A stretch of DNA of 64,000 nucleotides from Phoenix dactylifera. Its lineage: Eukaryota; Streptophyta; Magnoliopsida; Arecales; Arecaceae. Below, in pieces: positions 8,006-20,026 of this stretch (its first letter is position 1; every line of letters starts with the position of its first letter). A program made the position numbers and the translations under genes. The notes under the pieces were generated by a model. That model ran no database searches and was not told the DNA's origin. It saw nothing but the letters and a program-made list of their open reading frames with translations. The stretch covers positions 21,135,045-21,199,044 of the forward strand of contig NC_052399.1 in NCBI RefSeq assembly GCF_009389715.1. The letters are read 5' to 3'.

Positions 8006-11000
8006 TTAAATTTCGGAAGGGAGATTAGACAAGGCACAGAGTTTGTCGATGATGGCATCAATGACAGCATGCGAGCTAGCTGTTCCTGCAAATGGCAAAT
8101 GTTTAGGTGCTTCTGCACGGTCAAAATAGAATGCACCGGATGCCAACTTCTCCTTTGGCTGCAAGGCCAACCAAATCACCGTGTCTGCGCCCTCCTCGCT
8201 TGTCCTAAGCTTCCCTGATAACCTGGATTATATATGCAAATCAATATATATCAAGCTATAGTAATAAACAAGTGCAGTGCAGTCACAAGGGTGACTGTTC
8301 TTACTTCTCTGAAAAGCCAGGCAAACTTTTTGCTGTTCCAGGTGTATCGGCCCAGCCTGGATGCATCGAGTAGAAGCTCACCCCTTTGTTCTTGTAAGTT
8401 TCAGCCCACTTTTCAGTTAATGCCACCTGAAACATGTTGAGAGGGCAGGAAAGAAACCCAAATGTATAAATTATATTCATGTAAAGAAGGGAAAGAAGCA
8501 TCTTGATGTGTTCCGTAGCTTAGTATGAAACATCACGAGTAAGTTAATGCCAAACATGTCCTATTTGACAGAATATGGTTTGGAAAAGAACCACCGTCTA
8601 TCAAATCAAAAAGGACAGCTTGAAACTTTGCTTCAACCCATTATGACAGATAATCTGCAAGCGATCCTTGTAGATGAGAGTAACTCCATAATGCCCTCTG
8701 AAGTTTCGTATAGCTCCAGATCTTCGATCTAGGTTGTTTTAAGAATCATTCTTTATTCAAAATAACCCTTCACGGAGAACCATGGAAGACATGATGTCAA
8801 AGCTGTAAATGTGCAACGGGGTTAATATCTTTTTGTTTAAGTTTCTCTAATGAGTTCACAGAGGTTGCCGTAGTACTCTGGGATTAGGCTTACATGATAC
8901 CCGATTCAATTTTCAGGTAATGTGAGTTAGCTGCCCTTCTGGTGCATAACTCAATATACATATCCAGTTTTATAACTATTGGTTTCAAAAGATGCCTCAA
9001 TGTTCCGTATCTTTCATACTACAGCTTTTTGGCAGTTCTTGTTGCAAGAGTCCTGAACTTTGAGTTACAATAAGATGACAACGTTGCACCTAGATCAATG
9101 CCAACACTGGCATAGGTTTGATAGGTTCTTCCTAATTCTAAATTGATGGATCCCACATTGCTTAAAAGGTTCTTTCTCCCTCTCAAGATAGCAGATTAAA
9201 GCACTTGTTTGAGTCAAACAAAGATACTGTTTGGCAGGTTGTGTCGAAGTCATGTTAATATAGGGTGTTGAGACCATAGCGACATTATGACATACCAGTT
9301 AATCACTGCTTGTGGCCAAATAGTTTTCTCATAAGGAATCTCTAATGAATACTTTATGAGCCCAAGGAACTGATACTTTTCAATAAAGTATTTTAAGATA
9401 GAACAAATGCATCCGTATCACTTGTTTGCTTCAGCAACTTCTTGTATGCTGTTCTTGTGATCAAGGGATAAGGCTGGAAGTGGGCCGGGCTATGCCCCTA
9501 TCCAAACCTGGCCTAAATTTTGTTCGGGCTAAGGCCTGAAAATTTTTGGACAATCCAAGCCTGAGCCCAACCCGAGCCTAGGCCTAGGCCTGACCTGAAC
9601 CTGATTGGGCCCAGCCACATCATTGAAGTTTAATATTTCATAATATTGCTTCACAAGTAAATGAGCTAGCTAAAAATTGGACTCTCTCCTATAACACAAA
9701 TAAATGATACATGATACATTATTCTCTGCTCAACCCATTTTAATTTTTTGTTTACTTTCTCATTATTCTCTCTAAATAACAACATACAAAAACAAATTGA
9801 TCCGGGCTTGATTTCGGGCTCAATTTCGAGCCTTGTTCGGGCTTCATTTTCGGGCCTTGTTCGGGCTTGGGCTAGGCCCTGGTCGGGCCAATGACATACC
9901 CAAGCCCGGCTCGAAAAATAAATGGGCTCTACATTTAAGCGCAAACCCGCTCGAAACATTTTCGGGCCTAGTCTGAAACCCGGCCCGAAAGGCCTCGGGC
10001 TGGCCCGAGCCCATTTCTAGCCCTATCAAGGGAAGGTTCTGATTATATTCAAGCCTAGATCAAATCTGAAATGGCAAGCACCGAGTACTGCTTTTAGTTT
10101 TTGGCTTTGGAATATTGAAACATTCACAGTCATGCTGAAGTATTCAGAGTAAAAGGCATTCTTGGATGAATGATATTACAAAGGAATTCTAGACCTTGTT
10201 TACTGACCTGAACTCTCTTGTTTCGAGCATATTGTAGCACCCCATCAAACTTGCTTTCACTGAACTGCAGTGAGAAAATATCATCAGTAAGTTCAAGATT
10301 GTAAGTTTGAAACCCAGGCAGAAACCCAGGTAGATTGTTATTATATATTCAGACTACAAATCAAATTATCTGTCTAAAGAACTCAAAACAATAAATGAGA
10401 ATTAAGTGATAGGAAACTGTATAATGAAGGAATGCAGCAATAGAATAAGTAGTTTTAAAATGACATTAAACAAAACCTAAGTTAAACAGTAATACCAAAT
10501 CCATCTATATCGTTTGCTCATTTGAGAAGTATGAATAAAAAGAAAGCAACCTGCAAATCCTCGGTCAAAGGTGTTGTGTACATGCCACCAGAAGAAACTG
10601 TAATAACCCGAGCATCGGGTGCTGCTTTCTCCAATGATGGCATCATTAATTCTGTAATAGCATATGTTGCTACTACATTAACAGCGAAGCTTAACTCCAA
10701 TCTGGTAGAAGATGACAAAAAGTTATAGGCAAGTTGTCAGTTTCAGGATGGTTAGAAAAGAAATTTTCATCCCCTAAGCCAGAGAAGTTCTAGCTACATA
10801 AATGACTATATTAAATTGAATGGGAACGATAGGGTGAACTTCATATGCAAAGACTAAATAAAGATCAAATTTATATGGCAAATAATGAAAGGGGCACACC
10901 CTTCTGCTGTGGTAACTCGGTTGTGCTCCAGTAAACCAGCATTGTTAACCTAAATGCACAAGTCTGTCAGAACCTTCTCATTTCGCACTTGTATAAAGCA

Positions 11001-13603
11001 TTTACTTTGCTATAATCACAAGGTGAAAAAGATCTAGGCAGAATAAACTTCCCCAGGATTTTGGAAAGAGCCGGGCATGGTGAAATTACTCGAAGAAAAC
11101 ACAACTATTTTATAGCATCATTTGTTTCGGAATTATTTTCCTGTCCATAAATCTATGGACCACTTCGCTAAAGAATGCTGACGTATTTTGCCTATAATAT
11201 TTGGATGCTCTGAAGAGACAATAGGGTAACACATTGCCAGAAATACAAATAAACAGGCTTTCAAGGCAGACATGAGTGCCTTCATGAATCCCTTGAGGGA
11301 GGTTCCAGTTCAGACCATGGACGTGGCATCCCCACTGTACTTCTTTTTTTTTTCTTTTGAAAAAAAAAAGAGTCAATAAATCCCTATGGTTCAATAAGGA
11401 AAGGCGTAATAATTTAAAAATAAAGAAAAGATAAAGCACATATTATTTACAGAAAATTGTGGCCATCATAGGCCATATGCCATCATGAACGGCCGAGCGA
11501 GCAAAAATGCATAATAAATAACAGATTACAAGGTTATATGTATAAAGGACTTCATCATTCATTGTAACTTAAAAGCTATCCTATGCACAAACAGAAGCAT
11601 ACATAGCCACATATATATAAAAATATGGCAGGCACTTTATCTTCTTCACTCATTCAAAATGTGTAACAACCAGAATTTGGACAAAGGAAACATTTGAATC
11701 AAAATTACGAAGCATGGTTAAAAAGAGTAATAAAAGACGATATATATTGTACTATTAGCTATGTATCTTTTCAAAATTCATAAACTATATACAAGGAAAA
11801 AGCTTACTAAAACATGAAGTCCCTTCTCCTCTGAAGAAAATCTAGACACAAACGACTTAACTTCGCTGATGGAAGACAGATCACAAACCTACCACAAAAA
11901 GTGAATAAATAATTAAACATGTTGAAGAAATAGATATGATACAACACAAGCAATGATTTGCTCACAGGTCAAACAGCAAAAATGTATGAGAAGAAAGTCC
12001 AGTATTTGATCTTTATGATTGTGTCAAAAAGTTATTGTGCCTCTAAACTTTTAAATGCAAAGGATGTCTATAGGAATTGTCAGATGAATCACATGAAGAA
12101 ACAAGAACTTCAGGCAGTATACCTCCAGATGGACATTTGGGTTACCCGTGGTTGACTGAATTTTAGAAAGGGCAGCCTCTCCCCTCTCCTTACTGCGACA
12201 GACCATATAAACCGTTGCACCACTAAAAAGAATATGATACAATATTATGTGAAAACACTCTTCCTGAGAGTAAACAGCCAAGAGCTTCAGTAGAAGAATT
12301 ACATCATTCGAAACAGAAGAAATCATTACCGTGAAGCCAAGCCCTCTGCAGTAGCATAACCAATGCCAGAATTAGCCCCCGTGACCAAGCAATTTTTCCC
12401 TTCCATAGAAATTTGCATATCTTCTTCTTTGAATTTCTTGGCATGTTCCCTGGGAAATTACATTCTGATATCAGCAAGGAATCCATAAAACTCACAACAA
12501 GTTAACTAATAAATAAAAAAATAAAAAAAGCTGGAAATAGAAGTGTAAAACTTTTCTGTAATACAGTATATAAATACATAATTGGCATGCTTTATCCCAT
12601 AAGTTTGTGGCAAGCTTTCTCATATTTCACCATTCATTTTCGAACAGTCCAAGTCATCTAATACTGCACCTGTCTTCAAATCACATATAAGATTTTTTTT
12701 TTCTCACTGGTCAATAGGCCTCAGGTCATTTTTTCTTTGCTTTGATTCGACAGTGAACTTCTCCTAGCTATAGTCACTGCCAAATGACACTTTGCTATAG
12801 GTTTCTCTTAGAACTTGTTTTGTTCACGGGAAAATTTTTTCCTTACTAGAATGCTTTTCCTAAAAAGCCGATGCCTAGGTAGATGATGTCTGGAAAAATG
12901 ATTTTTGCAAGTTTGGTTGACCATAATAAAGTGGCACATGCTAGAGTGGCTTATGTTTGATTGAGTATCTATTTTTGTGGAAAAGTTGTGTAAAATCCTG
13001 TTATTCCCTTAATAAAGGAAAAGACCTTATTGCATTCTTTCTAAAAACTTAAGGACACTTTTGAAAAAAAAATAATTATCCTAATTTCCAACCGGTAGGA
13101 ATTGGAGTTTTCCATGTCCCACAATTTTTTTTTTTTTAAATCTTATTCCCATAGAAATAGGTATCCAGGGCCTCTTGTCACGATTGCTCTCTCCCCACGC
13201 CATCGTCATTGAAACAAACATATATCCCAGTTATGAGGTTCGGAGACAAATTTGCCAAAGATTAGCAAATCCTACGAAGGATTTATAGAAGAACAGACAG
13301 TACCATATAGAAGCGAAACAATTCTGTCGGTATATTTCGGTAGATAGTGAAGTAAAAGTTGAAGGGATAATAAGAAGGAAAGATTACTGAAAGCCGGCTT
13401 TTGTGAACTGCTTGAAGCCATATAACCCGAAAGCCGCAGTCCTCCATGCCTGCGAGGTCGAGCTTTCTTTAGCTTTTTTTAACAAGTATAATATAATCGG
13501 AGGAGAGGAGAGGAGAGGAGTCGGGATCTGTCGCTTCTCAAAACCCTAGAAACCGGGACGAGATCAATTGGGAAGAGCGGGGTTTTACCTTCAGAAGAAA
13601 CAT
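8006..13603 (-). CDS. DHRS12: Short-chain dehydrogenase/reductase, DHRS12-like (10 exons, 324 aa)
   Basis: Exons in transcript order: 13603-13589, 13449-13388, 12449-12330, 12222-12123, 11888-11808, 10949-10900, 10701-10551, 10264-10208, 8426-8305, 8222-8006. They total 975 bases and close in frame with a TAA stop. The protein starts MFLLK|AWRTAAFGLYGFKQFT, as in plant DHRS12-like proteins. It has the NAD(P)-binding TGANSGIG motif (49-56), NNAG (128-131), the catalytic-region serines (179-180) and YxxxK (Y205, K209). SDR enzymes oxidise or reduce alcohols and carbonyls; the DHRS12 substrate is not established. All introns are GT-AG. The initiating exon codes for only five residues; without it no in-frame ATG exists before exon 3. 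Introns hold a hAT MITE and a second MITE relative. No inactivating change is seen. Confidence 0.92.
9468..10024. mobile_element. hAT-type MITE in intron 8 of the DHRS12-like gene
   Basis: An exact 8-bp duplication ATCAAGGG flanks the element (9460-9467 and 10025-10032), as made by hAT transposases. The termini are imperfect inverted repeats: an AAGGCTGGAAGTGGGC-like left end and CCCATTTCTAGCCCT on the right. The interior is rich in GGGCTCGGGCC-type words with no open frame. It is 557 bp. Confidence 0.85.
12810..13170. repeat. Diverged MITE relative of the 5219-5702 element
   Basis: In reverse orientation it shares several blocks with that element (TTGGTTGACCAT, AAAGTGG, and the TTTCCTAAAAAG and TTTTCCATG regions). 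The ends are decayed and no target duplication is visible. It lies in intron 2 of the DHRS12-like gene. Confidence 0.45.
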
Positions 13604-15588
13604 AATTCGGTCCCCAACGGCGAACGTACAATCCGGCCTTCTGCGGGTTCCGATTTTGTCTGTGCGTGCGTACTAAGTTCGTGCGCTCGGATTATACTAA
13701 TAACGAGTACCTTACAAATGATGCACTATCTAAAATTTTTTCGAACGAATAATTGATATAAAATTAATATTTTTTAATTTTTTTAATTTTATTAAGTACC
13801 TATAAATTTTTATCAATGTAAAACTAAATGCACATCCTTACCGTAAGAGTTTTCATAATCCGCACCCATACCATAATATTAATTCTTTTCTTTTCTTTAT
13901 AAAAAAAAAAGAGACATCCCTTAATCTTAATCATATGGTGATCATGGGTGGTCCAACCGCGAGCTAGATTGTGGTGGACGTCTGTTGGATTCCTTGTTCC
14001 TTTTGTCTTTTGCTTCCTTTTTCTCATTATTAGACTTCTGAATTATAATTTCTAATCTTTTTGACTGTAGGACTCTTGTATCGATCAAACAGCGATATTA
14101 TATAGGGTCACAAAATATTCATAAATATAATTTTAACTTAATATGCAACAAGATATTTCTTCTATGGGGTCATTATTGGGTTTGATTAAGCTAAATTTGA
14201 GTTCGGTTGGATTGGTGAGCTGAAATAATGCACATCAGGTTTGAATAGAACTGAGTTGTAATTACTGACGTCAAAAATTTAATTGCATAACTTTTTTTGC
14301 TTATCATGCTTTTTTTTTTGGAGTCCATTCAAGCCTTGCTGATTGGTTAATTAATAATGACTTCAATCATATAAAGAGAGAACTTTCTTGCTTGTTGAAC
14401 AGATCATGGTGCCCAAGCATTTTTTGCAGATCTCAATTGAAGTCTTTGTCGAGCTGCTAAGAGTGTTGAGTTAGAGGTTAAGCAGGAGATGCACTTCCTC
14501 TCTGTTTTGTTTTCTCAGCTTCATCAGGTTCTAGTGTGGTAAGTCGCAATGACTTGATAGGAAAATTGACTCTCGGGTTTTAGCTTCTTTAATATGGCCT
14601 ACATCCCGGAGGGGAAGGTTTTAACTAAGCATATCTATTTCTTTCCAAAATATCATACCATTCTTTGTAACTCGATGCCATGTTCCAGTCAAGCCTTAAC
14701 ATCCTAATAGTTGCAGAGTTTGAAAAGGGCTGAAGAGGAGTAATACATCAATATGACACTGGGTTTGTAGTTTGTTTTAATTCTTTACAATATACTACAC
14801 ATTTTTCATAATTCAAGTTACATGGCTTCTTTTAAGATGTATACCCACATTATGATTTTACGATGGTATATGACATACTATTAGCTCTCACTTGCTTTGA
14901 GAAAAAGAACTCTCACTGGGTAACTTTTAGAAACGGACAAATAGTGAAATACTAGTTAAATAGATTTAAAATTGATTAAGTTTTGTGTAAAAATTGTAAA
15001 ATTATGTTGGATGAGAATTTAACCATCCAACATGGATTGGTGGTTTCAGATGCACGTATCAAAGAAGAGAAGGATGGAAGAAAATAAGAATCCAAGAACT
15101 AGAAGATGTTATTTACGAGAAGAAAAACAAATAACTTTTAAGGATAGAATCTCGAATAAATAAAAACGGAATACAGATGAAAAAATCACTACCATACAGA
15201 GCACTTCATACACTCTCATTAAGTAGTAAAACATACAGAGCACTTCATACACTCTTATAAACGATGTGTTATAGCTTACATTCCATTCATTAATCTGCCA
15301 CTTCTCAATCTCTTTGCATACAAACCTAATACAGTAAAACTACAAGGATGTACCAAACCATATAGATTAGTAGAGTATGATCCTGCATTTCTTTGAACAG
15401 AGAGCTACAAAAAAAAAAAACTTTTTGCTGCGTCTACTTGCAGTATATCTATAAACCAACAGCACCAATAAGGAATATCTATCATTGTAGATAAGCACTT
15501 AAAGCATCCTTTCTGCAACAATAGAAGAAATGTTCAACAGCAGTTTGAGCATACGTTCTCCCAGTCACTGTCAGCTATTGTCTCCGGC
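13604..15588. other. Intergenic spacer, promoter side of the DHRS12-like gene
   Basis: The first 100-200 bases include the 5' leader and promoter of the minus-strand gene. The rest is AT-rich with homopolymer runs and short unconserved frames. A direct repeat CATACAGAGCACTTCATACAC occurs twice near 15193 and 15230. No gene is recognised. Confidence 0.6.
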
Positions 15589-15880
15589 GGCCTATACCAT
15601 AAGCATCATCCTGTAAAATAGACAGTAAATCCCAGTGAATATGATCTCCTGCTTCCCAACAGCAGTCCCCTTGCAGAGCCATTTTTGCAATGAAGTCAGC
15701 TGCCCTATTAGCTTCACGAAGAGTGTAGGATAACTTGAATCTGCCCAATTCAAAATATCTTTTAGTAGTGGCATCTCCAAGGACCTGCCCAAGGAAAAGT
15801 TAGCAATCCATGATATCACAGTTATATTCTCTTGCATTAAGGAAAGATATAGGCTATCCAAGCTGCTTTTTTGCATCCTG
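15589..15880 (-). pseudogene. RNase H-like (RVT_3 type) relic, cut by the hAT insertion
   Basis: On the minus strand, NITVISWI followed by PLLKDI, then in a shifted frame LREANRAADFIAKMAL, match the C-terminal half of the RNase H domain common in plant LINEs. The frame shifts between the two parts, and the N-terminal half is missing. The hAT element begins four bases beyond 15880, inside this relic or its flank. A relative lies at 55980-56420. Confidence 0.65.
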
Positions 15881-16157
15881 GGATCAGTGCCGGCTCGAGC
15901 CTTAGGCGACCGAGGCGGTCGCCTAAGGCCCCCGGCCCAGGGAAGGCCCCCACGGGCCACCACCCACTTGTTTTTTTTTTTTTATTCCAGCTCAGGGCTA
16001 TTGCGGAGGGGACTGGCTATGCCTATGGCTATGGGCTATCAGCTATAGAGGGAGTGGCCGAGTGGCGGAGTGGGCAGCGGGTTTGGGCGGCGGCGACGCG
16101 ACGTAAAACGGTGAAAGGCTGAGGCCGACTGCGGCGACTGGCGACGGGCGACGGGCG

Positions 16158-17241
16158 ATGGCGTGGTCGGTGGTCGAGCGGTCGAGTCGTCGACACTCGA
16201 CAAGCAACGGGCAAGTGGGCAACGGCTTTTTCCTCCCCGGTTCCCCCCTTCTCTCCGACAATCCGACTCTCCCCTTCTCTGCCTTTTTAATGCCGGAACC
16301 TTCTCCGGTTCTCGGCACTCGGTCTCGGCACTCGGCAGGGCAGATCGGCTATTCGGCTTGCAAAACCCTCTCTAGCTCTCTGCTCTCCTCGCCGACGTCC
16401 GGTCCACTGTGCGTCCGTGCAGAGTCCCGTGACTTCCGTCCTCTCCTCGGCATCCAGCGTCCTCGCCGACTCCGAGTCGCCGTCCTCGGCAGTCAGCTCC
16501 TCCGACATCCGACTCCGCGGCGACCGAGGGCCGAGGCGGTGAGGCCTCAGTCCCATCCTCTTCTCGCCGACGTCGCCGACTCGCCGTCCTCGGCCTCCCG
16601 TGAGGCTGTGACCGGCGCCGGCGGTGGCCCCGTCCTCTCCTCAGACCTCAGCTCCTCCGCCGCTCCGGCCGGCGGCCTCCTCGTCCTCGAGGTTCCCGGT
16701 TCCCAAATCCCAAGTCCCGACGGCCGACGGACCCGACACCCGACCTCCTCCCACTCCCAGGCTCCCAGTCCCACGGTCCCACCGGCACCGGGCCACCTCC
16801 CGAGGTTCGGCTGTTCCCAAATCCCAGTTCCCACTGTGGCACTGTGCCACTGTCTACAGTCCACTGATCCCGATTCTCCAATCCCACTGAGGTGAGTAAG
16901 TAACTGTAGTATGTAGTTACTTAGTTTATTAATTATTTTTTGGTTTAATTAAATTATATTTAGTTAAGTAATTAATTTAAAATTTGTTATTTTTTGGTTC
17001 AATTGTAGATTGGTTGTGACTTCACTACTTCAGCGGTTCGGCACTATTCGGCCTCTTCTCGCTGTCGAGTTCGGAACTATTCCACCTCTTCTCGACACAA
17101 TTAAGTTCGGCACTGCTTGTCGGGACCCGAGTTTATTTTTCTTGACACAATTAAGTTTTATCATTTTTAACTTTTTATATTTTGATTTGTTTGTGGTGGT
17201 TTTTTAATTGCTTAGTTTGATAATATTATTTATAGATTAAA
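16158..17241 (+). other. GC-rich 5' leader of the hAT transposase gene with likely introns
   Basis: A 245-codon open frame at 16158-16895 is low in complexity (Ser, Pro, Arg), has overlapping long frames on the other strand, and matches nothing I know, so I treat it as untranslated. A good donor GTGAGT at 16892 and acceptors ending at about 17008 (AATTGTAG) and 17235 (TTTATAG) suggest one or two leader introns before the ATG at 17242. Confidence 0.4.
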
Positions 17242-19731
17242 ATGTCTAATAGAAAATATGACTGTGGGTATGAAAAACTCAAAAAAAAAAGAAAAATCGA
17301 TAAACTCATTCAATCTCAAAAAGGAGCTCTAGATAGATTTGTTGTTACAAACAAACATAACACTACATCAAATTCAACTCAAGAATTAGCAATAGAACAG
17401 GCACCCGAAATAGAGTTAAAAAATGAGATTGCCAGTGAAACAATATCTAGTGAAGAACACAATGGAGAATCAGATGGAGATAGGATAAACAAGCAAAAAG
17501 ATTGTGAAACTAGTTCTATTCCTACAAATTTATATGATCCTGGTCAATGGAAAATAATTGATACAAAATTTAGAGATCTAATAGTGGAAAGAGGTCCAAT
17601 TAGGGATTATGATTTTCATTTTCCTAAGGATGAAAACAATAGACACTTTTCTACGATATATTATATTCGTAAGTTATCTAATGGTAAAAAATATGATAGA
17701 AAATGGTTAGTGTATTCGAAAGATTTGGATAGAGTATATTGTTTTTGCTGTAAATTATTTGATTCAAAGTCTAGCACGAGTCAATTAGTCAATGAAGGAA
17801 GTAGGGATTGGAAAAATCTAGGTATCAAGCTTAAAAGTCATGAAACAACTAATGAACATATCATTAGCATGAATAGGTGGATTGAGTTAGAAGTGAGATT
17901 GCTAAAAAATAATACAATTGATAAAAATCTCCAAGAACAAATAAACCAAGAGAAGGATCATTGGAAAAAAGTTCTATTTAGAATTATTGCTGTCGTAAAA
18001 AATCTTGCAAAAAATAATTTAGCATTTCGAGGAAAGAATGAAAAGATCTATCAAAGCAATAACGGAAATTTTCTAAGTTTTATTGAAACGATTGCAGAAT
18101 TTGATCCAATAATGCAAGAACATATTCGACGCATTCAACATGGTGAAATTTACAATCATTATTTAGGTCATAATATTCAAAATGAATTGATTCAAATGTT
18201 AGCATCTGAAATTAAAGCTATAATACTTAAAAAGATTAAAGAAGCAAAATATTTTTCTGTAATACTTGATTGCACTCCTGATGCAAGCCATCAGGAACAA
18301 ATGACCCTAGTTTTAAGATGTGTAGATACTTCAACAAGTTCAGTAAAAGTAGAAGAATATTTTTTAGAATTTTTAGAAATAGATGATACCTCTGAAAAGG
18401 GCCTTTTTAATGAACTTATAAATATAATAGAAAAACATAAACTTGAGGTTAATGATATAAGAGGACAAGGGTATGATAATGGATCTAATATGAAAGGAAA
18501 ACATCAAGGTGTACAAAGAAGATTATTAGATATAAATCCTAGAGCATTTTACACACCATGTGGATGTCATAACTTGAATTTAGTATTATGTGATACTGCT
18601 AACTCGTGTCCTAAAGCTATATCTTTTTTTGGAGTGATACAACGAATTTATACCTTATTTTCTTCTTCTACAAAACGATGGAAAATTTTACAAGATAATA
18701 TATCCACATTAACTCTTAAACCCTTGTCACAAACACGTTGGGAAGGTCGTATTGAAAGTGTCAAAGCAATTAAAAACCAAGCTCCTAAAATAAGAGATGC
18801 TTTAGTTCAATTAGCGGAAACTAGTGAAGATCCTAAAATAAAGAGTGAAGCCACATGTTTAGCTACATATGAGATTGAAAATTTTGAATTTTTATTAGGC
18901 ATGAATATTTGGTATGATATATTGTTTGCTGTTAACTCAGTTAGTAAGATTTTACAATCTGAAGACATGCATATTGATGTTGCTATAAATCAATTAAAAG
19001 GTCTTCTTTCTTATTTGAAAAGTTATAGGGAAAATGGATTCATGAATGCTTTGAATTCATCTAAAGAAATTGCAAATGAAATGGAAATAGAACCTATATT
19101 TCGTGAAAAACGTGTGATCCGTAGAAAAAAATATTTTGATGAAAATAATGATGATGAGATAACAAGATCAGCTGAAGAATCTTTTAGAATTGATTACTTT
19201 TTATATATAGTAGATCAAGCTATTTTTTCAATTCAAAATAGGTTTGAACAATTTACCGTATATGAAAATGTTTTTGGTTTTTTGTTTAATTTTAGAAAGT
19301 TAAAATCTTTGAATGAAGATGATTTGAAAAAGTGTTGTCTTAATCTTGAAAACTTTTTAAAGCATGGTGAATATTCTGATATTGATGGTATTGATCTGTT
19401 TTCAGAGTTAAAAATTTTAAAAGAATTTTTACAAACAGAAACTAGTACCCCTATTGATATTTTAAGTTTTATAAAAAAAACAGATTCTTTTCCAAATGCA
19501 TGCATTGCATATAGGATATTATTAACAATACCTGTAACAGTTGCTTCTGCTGAAAGAAGTTTTTCGAAATTAAAGTTGATAAAATCTTATTTGCGATCAA
19601 CTATGTCTCAAGAAAGATTAAATGGATTAGCTATATTATCGATTGAAAATAGTATTTTAATGGATCTTGAGTATAAAAGTTTAATTAGTAATTTTGCTTC
19701 TCAAAAAGCTAGGCGAATTATTTTTAAATAA
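17242..19731 (+). CDS. hAT-superfamily transposase, TTF zinc-finger / ZMYM-like type (829 aa)
   Basis: It is an uninterrupted frame starting MSNRKYDCGYEKLKKKRK, the usual start of this plant family. A TTF-type zinc-finger region (about 130-230, including CFCCKLF near 167) is followed by the DUF4371-like catalytic region and the C-terminal hAT dimerisation segment. Candidate catalytic acids are D343 (VILDCTPD), D412 (GYDNGSNM) and E771 (ASAERSFSKLK), matching the D-D-E pattern of hAT transposases. TRWEGR, also conserved, lies between the last two. The protein binds the element ends and catalyses cut-and-paste transposition in the nucleus. Codon use is strongly AT-rich, unlike its own GC-rich leader and nearby host genes. 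No stop or frameshift is seen. Similar domesticated genes exist, but the intact ends and target duplication point to a transposon gene. Confidence 0.93.
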   Translation: MSNRKYDCGYEKLKKKRKIDKLIQSQKGALDRFVVTNKHNTTSNSTQELAIEQAPEIELKNEIASETISSEEHNGESDGDRINKQKDCETSSIPTNLYDPGQWKIIDTKFRDLIVERGPIRDYDFHFPKDENNRHFSTIYYIRKLSNGKKYDRKWLVYSKDLDRVYCFCCKLFDSKSSTSQLVNEGSRDWKNLGIKLKSHETTNEHIISMNRWIELEVRLLKNNTIDKNLQEQINQEKDHWKKVLFRIIAVVKNLAKNNLAFRGKNEKIYQSNNGNFLSFIETIAEFDPIMQEHIRRIQHGEIYNHYLGHNIQNELIQMLASEIKAIILKKIKEAKYFSVILDCTPDASHQEQMTLVLRCVDTSTSSVKVEEYFLEFLEIDDTSEKGLFNELINIIEKHKLEVNDIRGQGYDNGSNMKGKHQGVQRRLLDINPRAFYTPCGCHNLNLVLCDTANSCPKAISFFGVIQRIYTLFSSSTKRWKILQDNISTLTLKPLSQTRWEGRIESVKAIKNQAPKIRDALVQLAETSEDPKIKSEATCLATYEIENFEFLLGMNIWYDILFAVNSVSKILQSEDMHIDVAINQLKGLLSYLKSYRENGFMNALNSSKEIANEMEIEPIFREKRVIRRKKYFDENNDDEITRSAEESFRIDYFLYIVDQAIFSIQNRFEQFTVYENVFGFLFNFRKLKSLNEDDLKKCCLNLENFLKHGEYSDIDGIDLFSELKILKEFLQTETSTPIDILSFIKKTDSFPNACIAYRILLTIPVTVASAERSFSKLKLIKSYLRSTMSQERLNGLAILSIENSILMDLEYKSLISNFASQKARRIIFK

Positions 19732-20026
19732 AAATTTTAAAATATTTTTATACTTATTAAAAAAATTATTATTTAAATAATAATAAAAAAGGCCCCTTCT
19801 AATGAGTTCGCCTAAGGCCCCCAAATGTATTGGGCCGCCCCTGCCTGGGATGATGATAACAAAATTTGTGGACCAAATTTTGCCGATCACAGATGTGCTG
19901 TGTGATGTAACTACCTATGAAGTGTTTGAAAAATCCAACTTATTGATGGAAGATAAATGCTTCTATTTGTATGAATTTTGATGCAACTGAGCAACTCTAC
20001 TAGGAAAGATACTTACCTCCTCAAGC

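Larger units (their letters stand above)
15885..19843 (+). mobile_element. Complete hAT DNA transposon, 3959 bp
   Basis: The left end CAGTGCCGGCTC and right end GAGCCGCCCCTG-like (GGGCCGCCCCTG) are imperfect inverted repeats. Inner subterminal sequence GCCTTAGGCG / CGCCTAAGGC is also shared. An exact 8-bp target duplication CCTGGGAT flanks it (15877-15884 and 19844-19851). A single transposase gene fills the 3' two-thirds. The first kilobase is strongly GC-rich and looks like an untranslated leader with introns. Perfect duplication and an unbroken transposase argue for recent, possibly autonomous, movement. Confidence 0.93.

Noticed and set aside
16158..16895. 245-codon open frame in the hAT leader
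   Set aside because: It is low-complexity Ser/Pro/Arg with equally long frames in other phases. It is best explained by high GC content suppressing stop codons.
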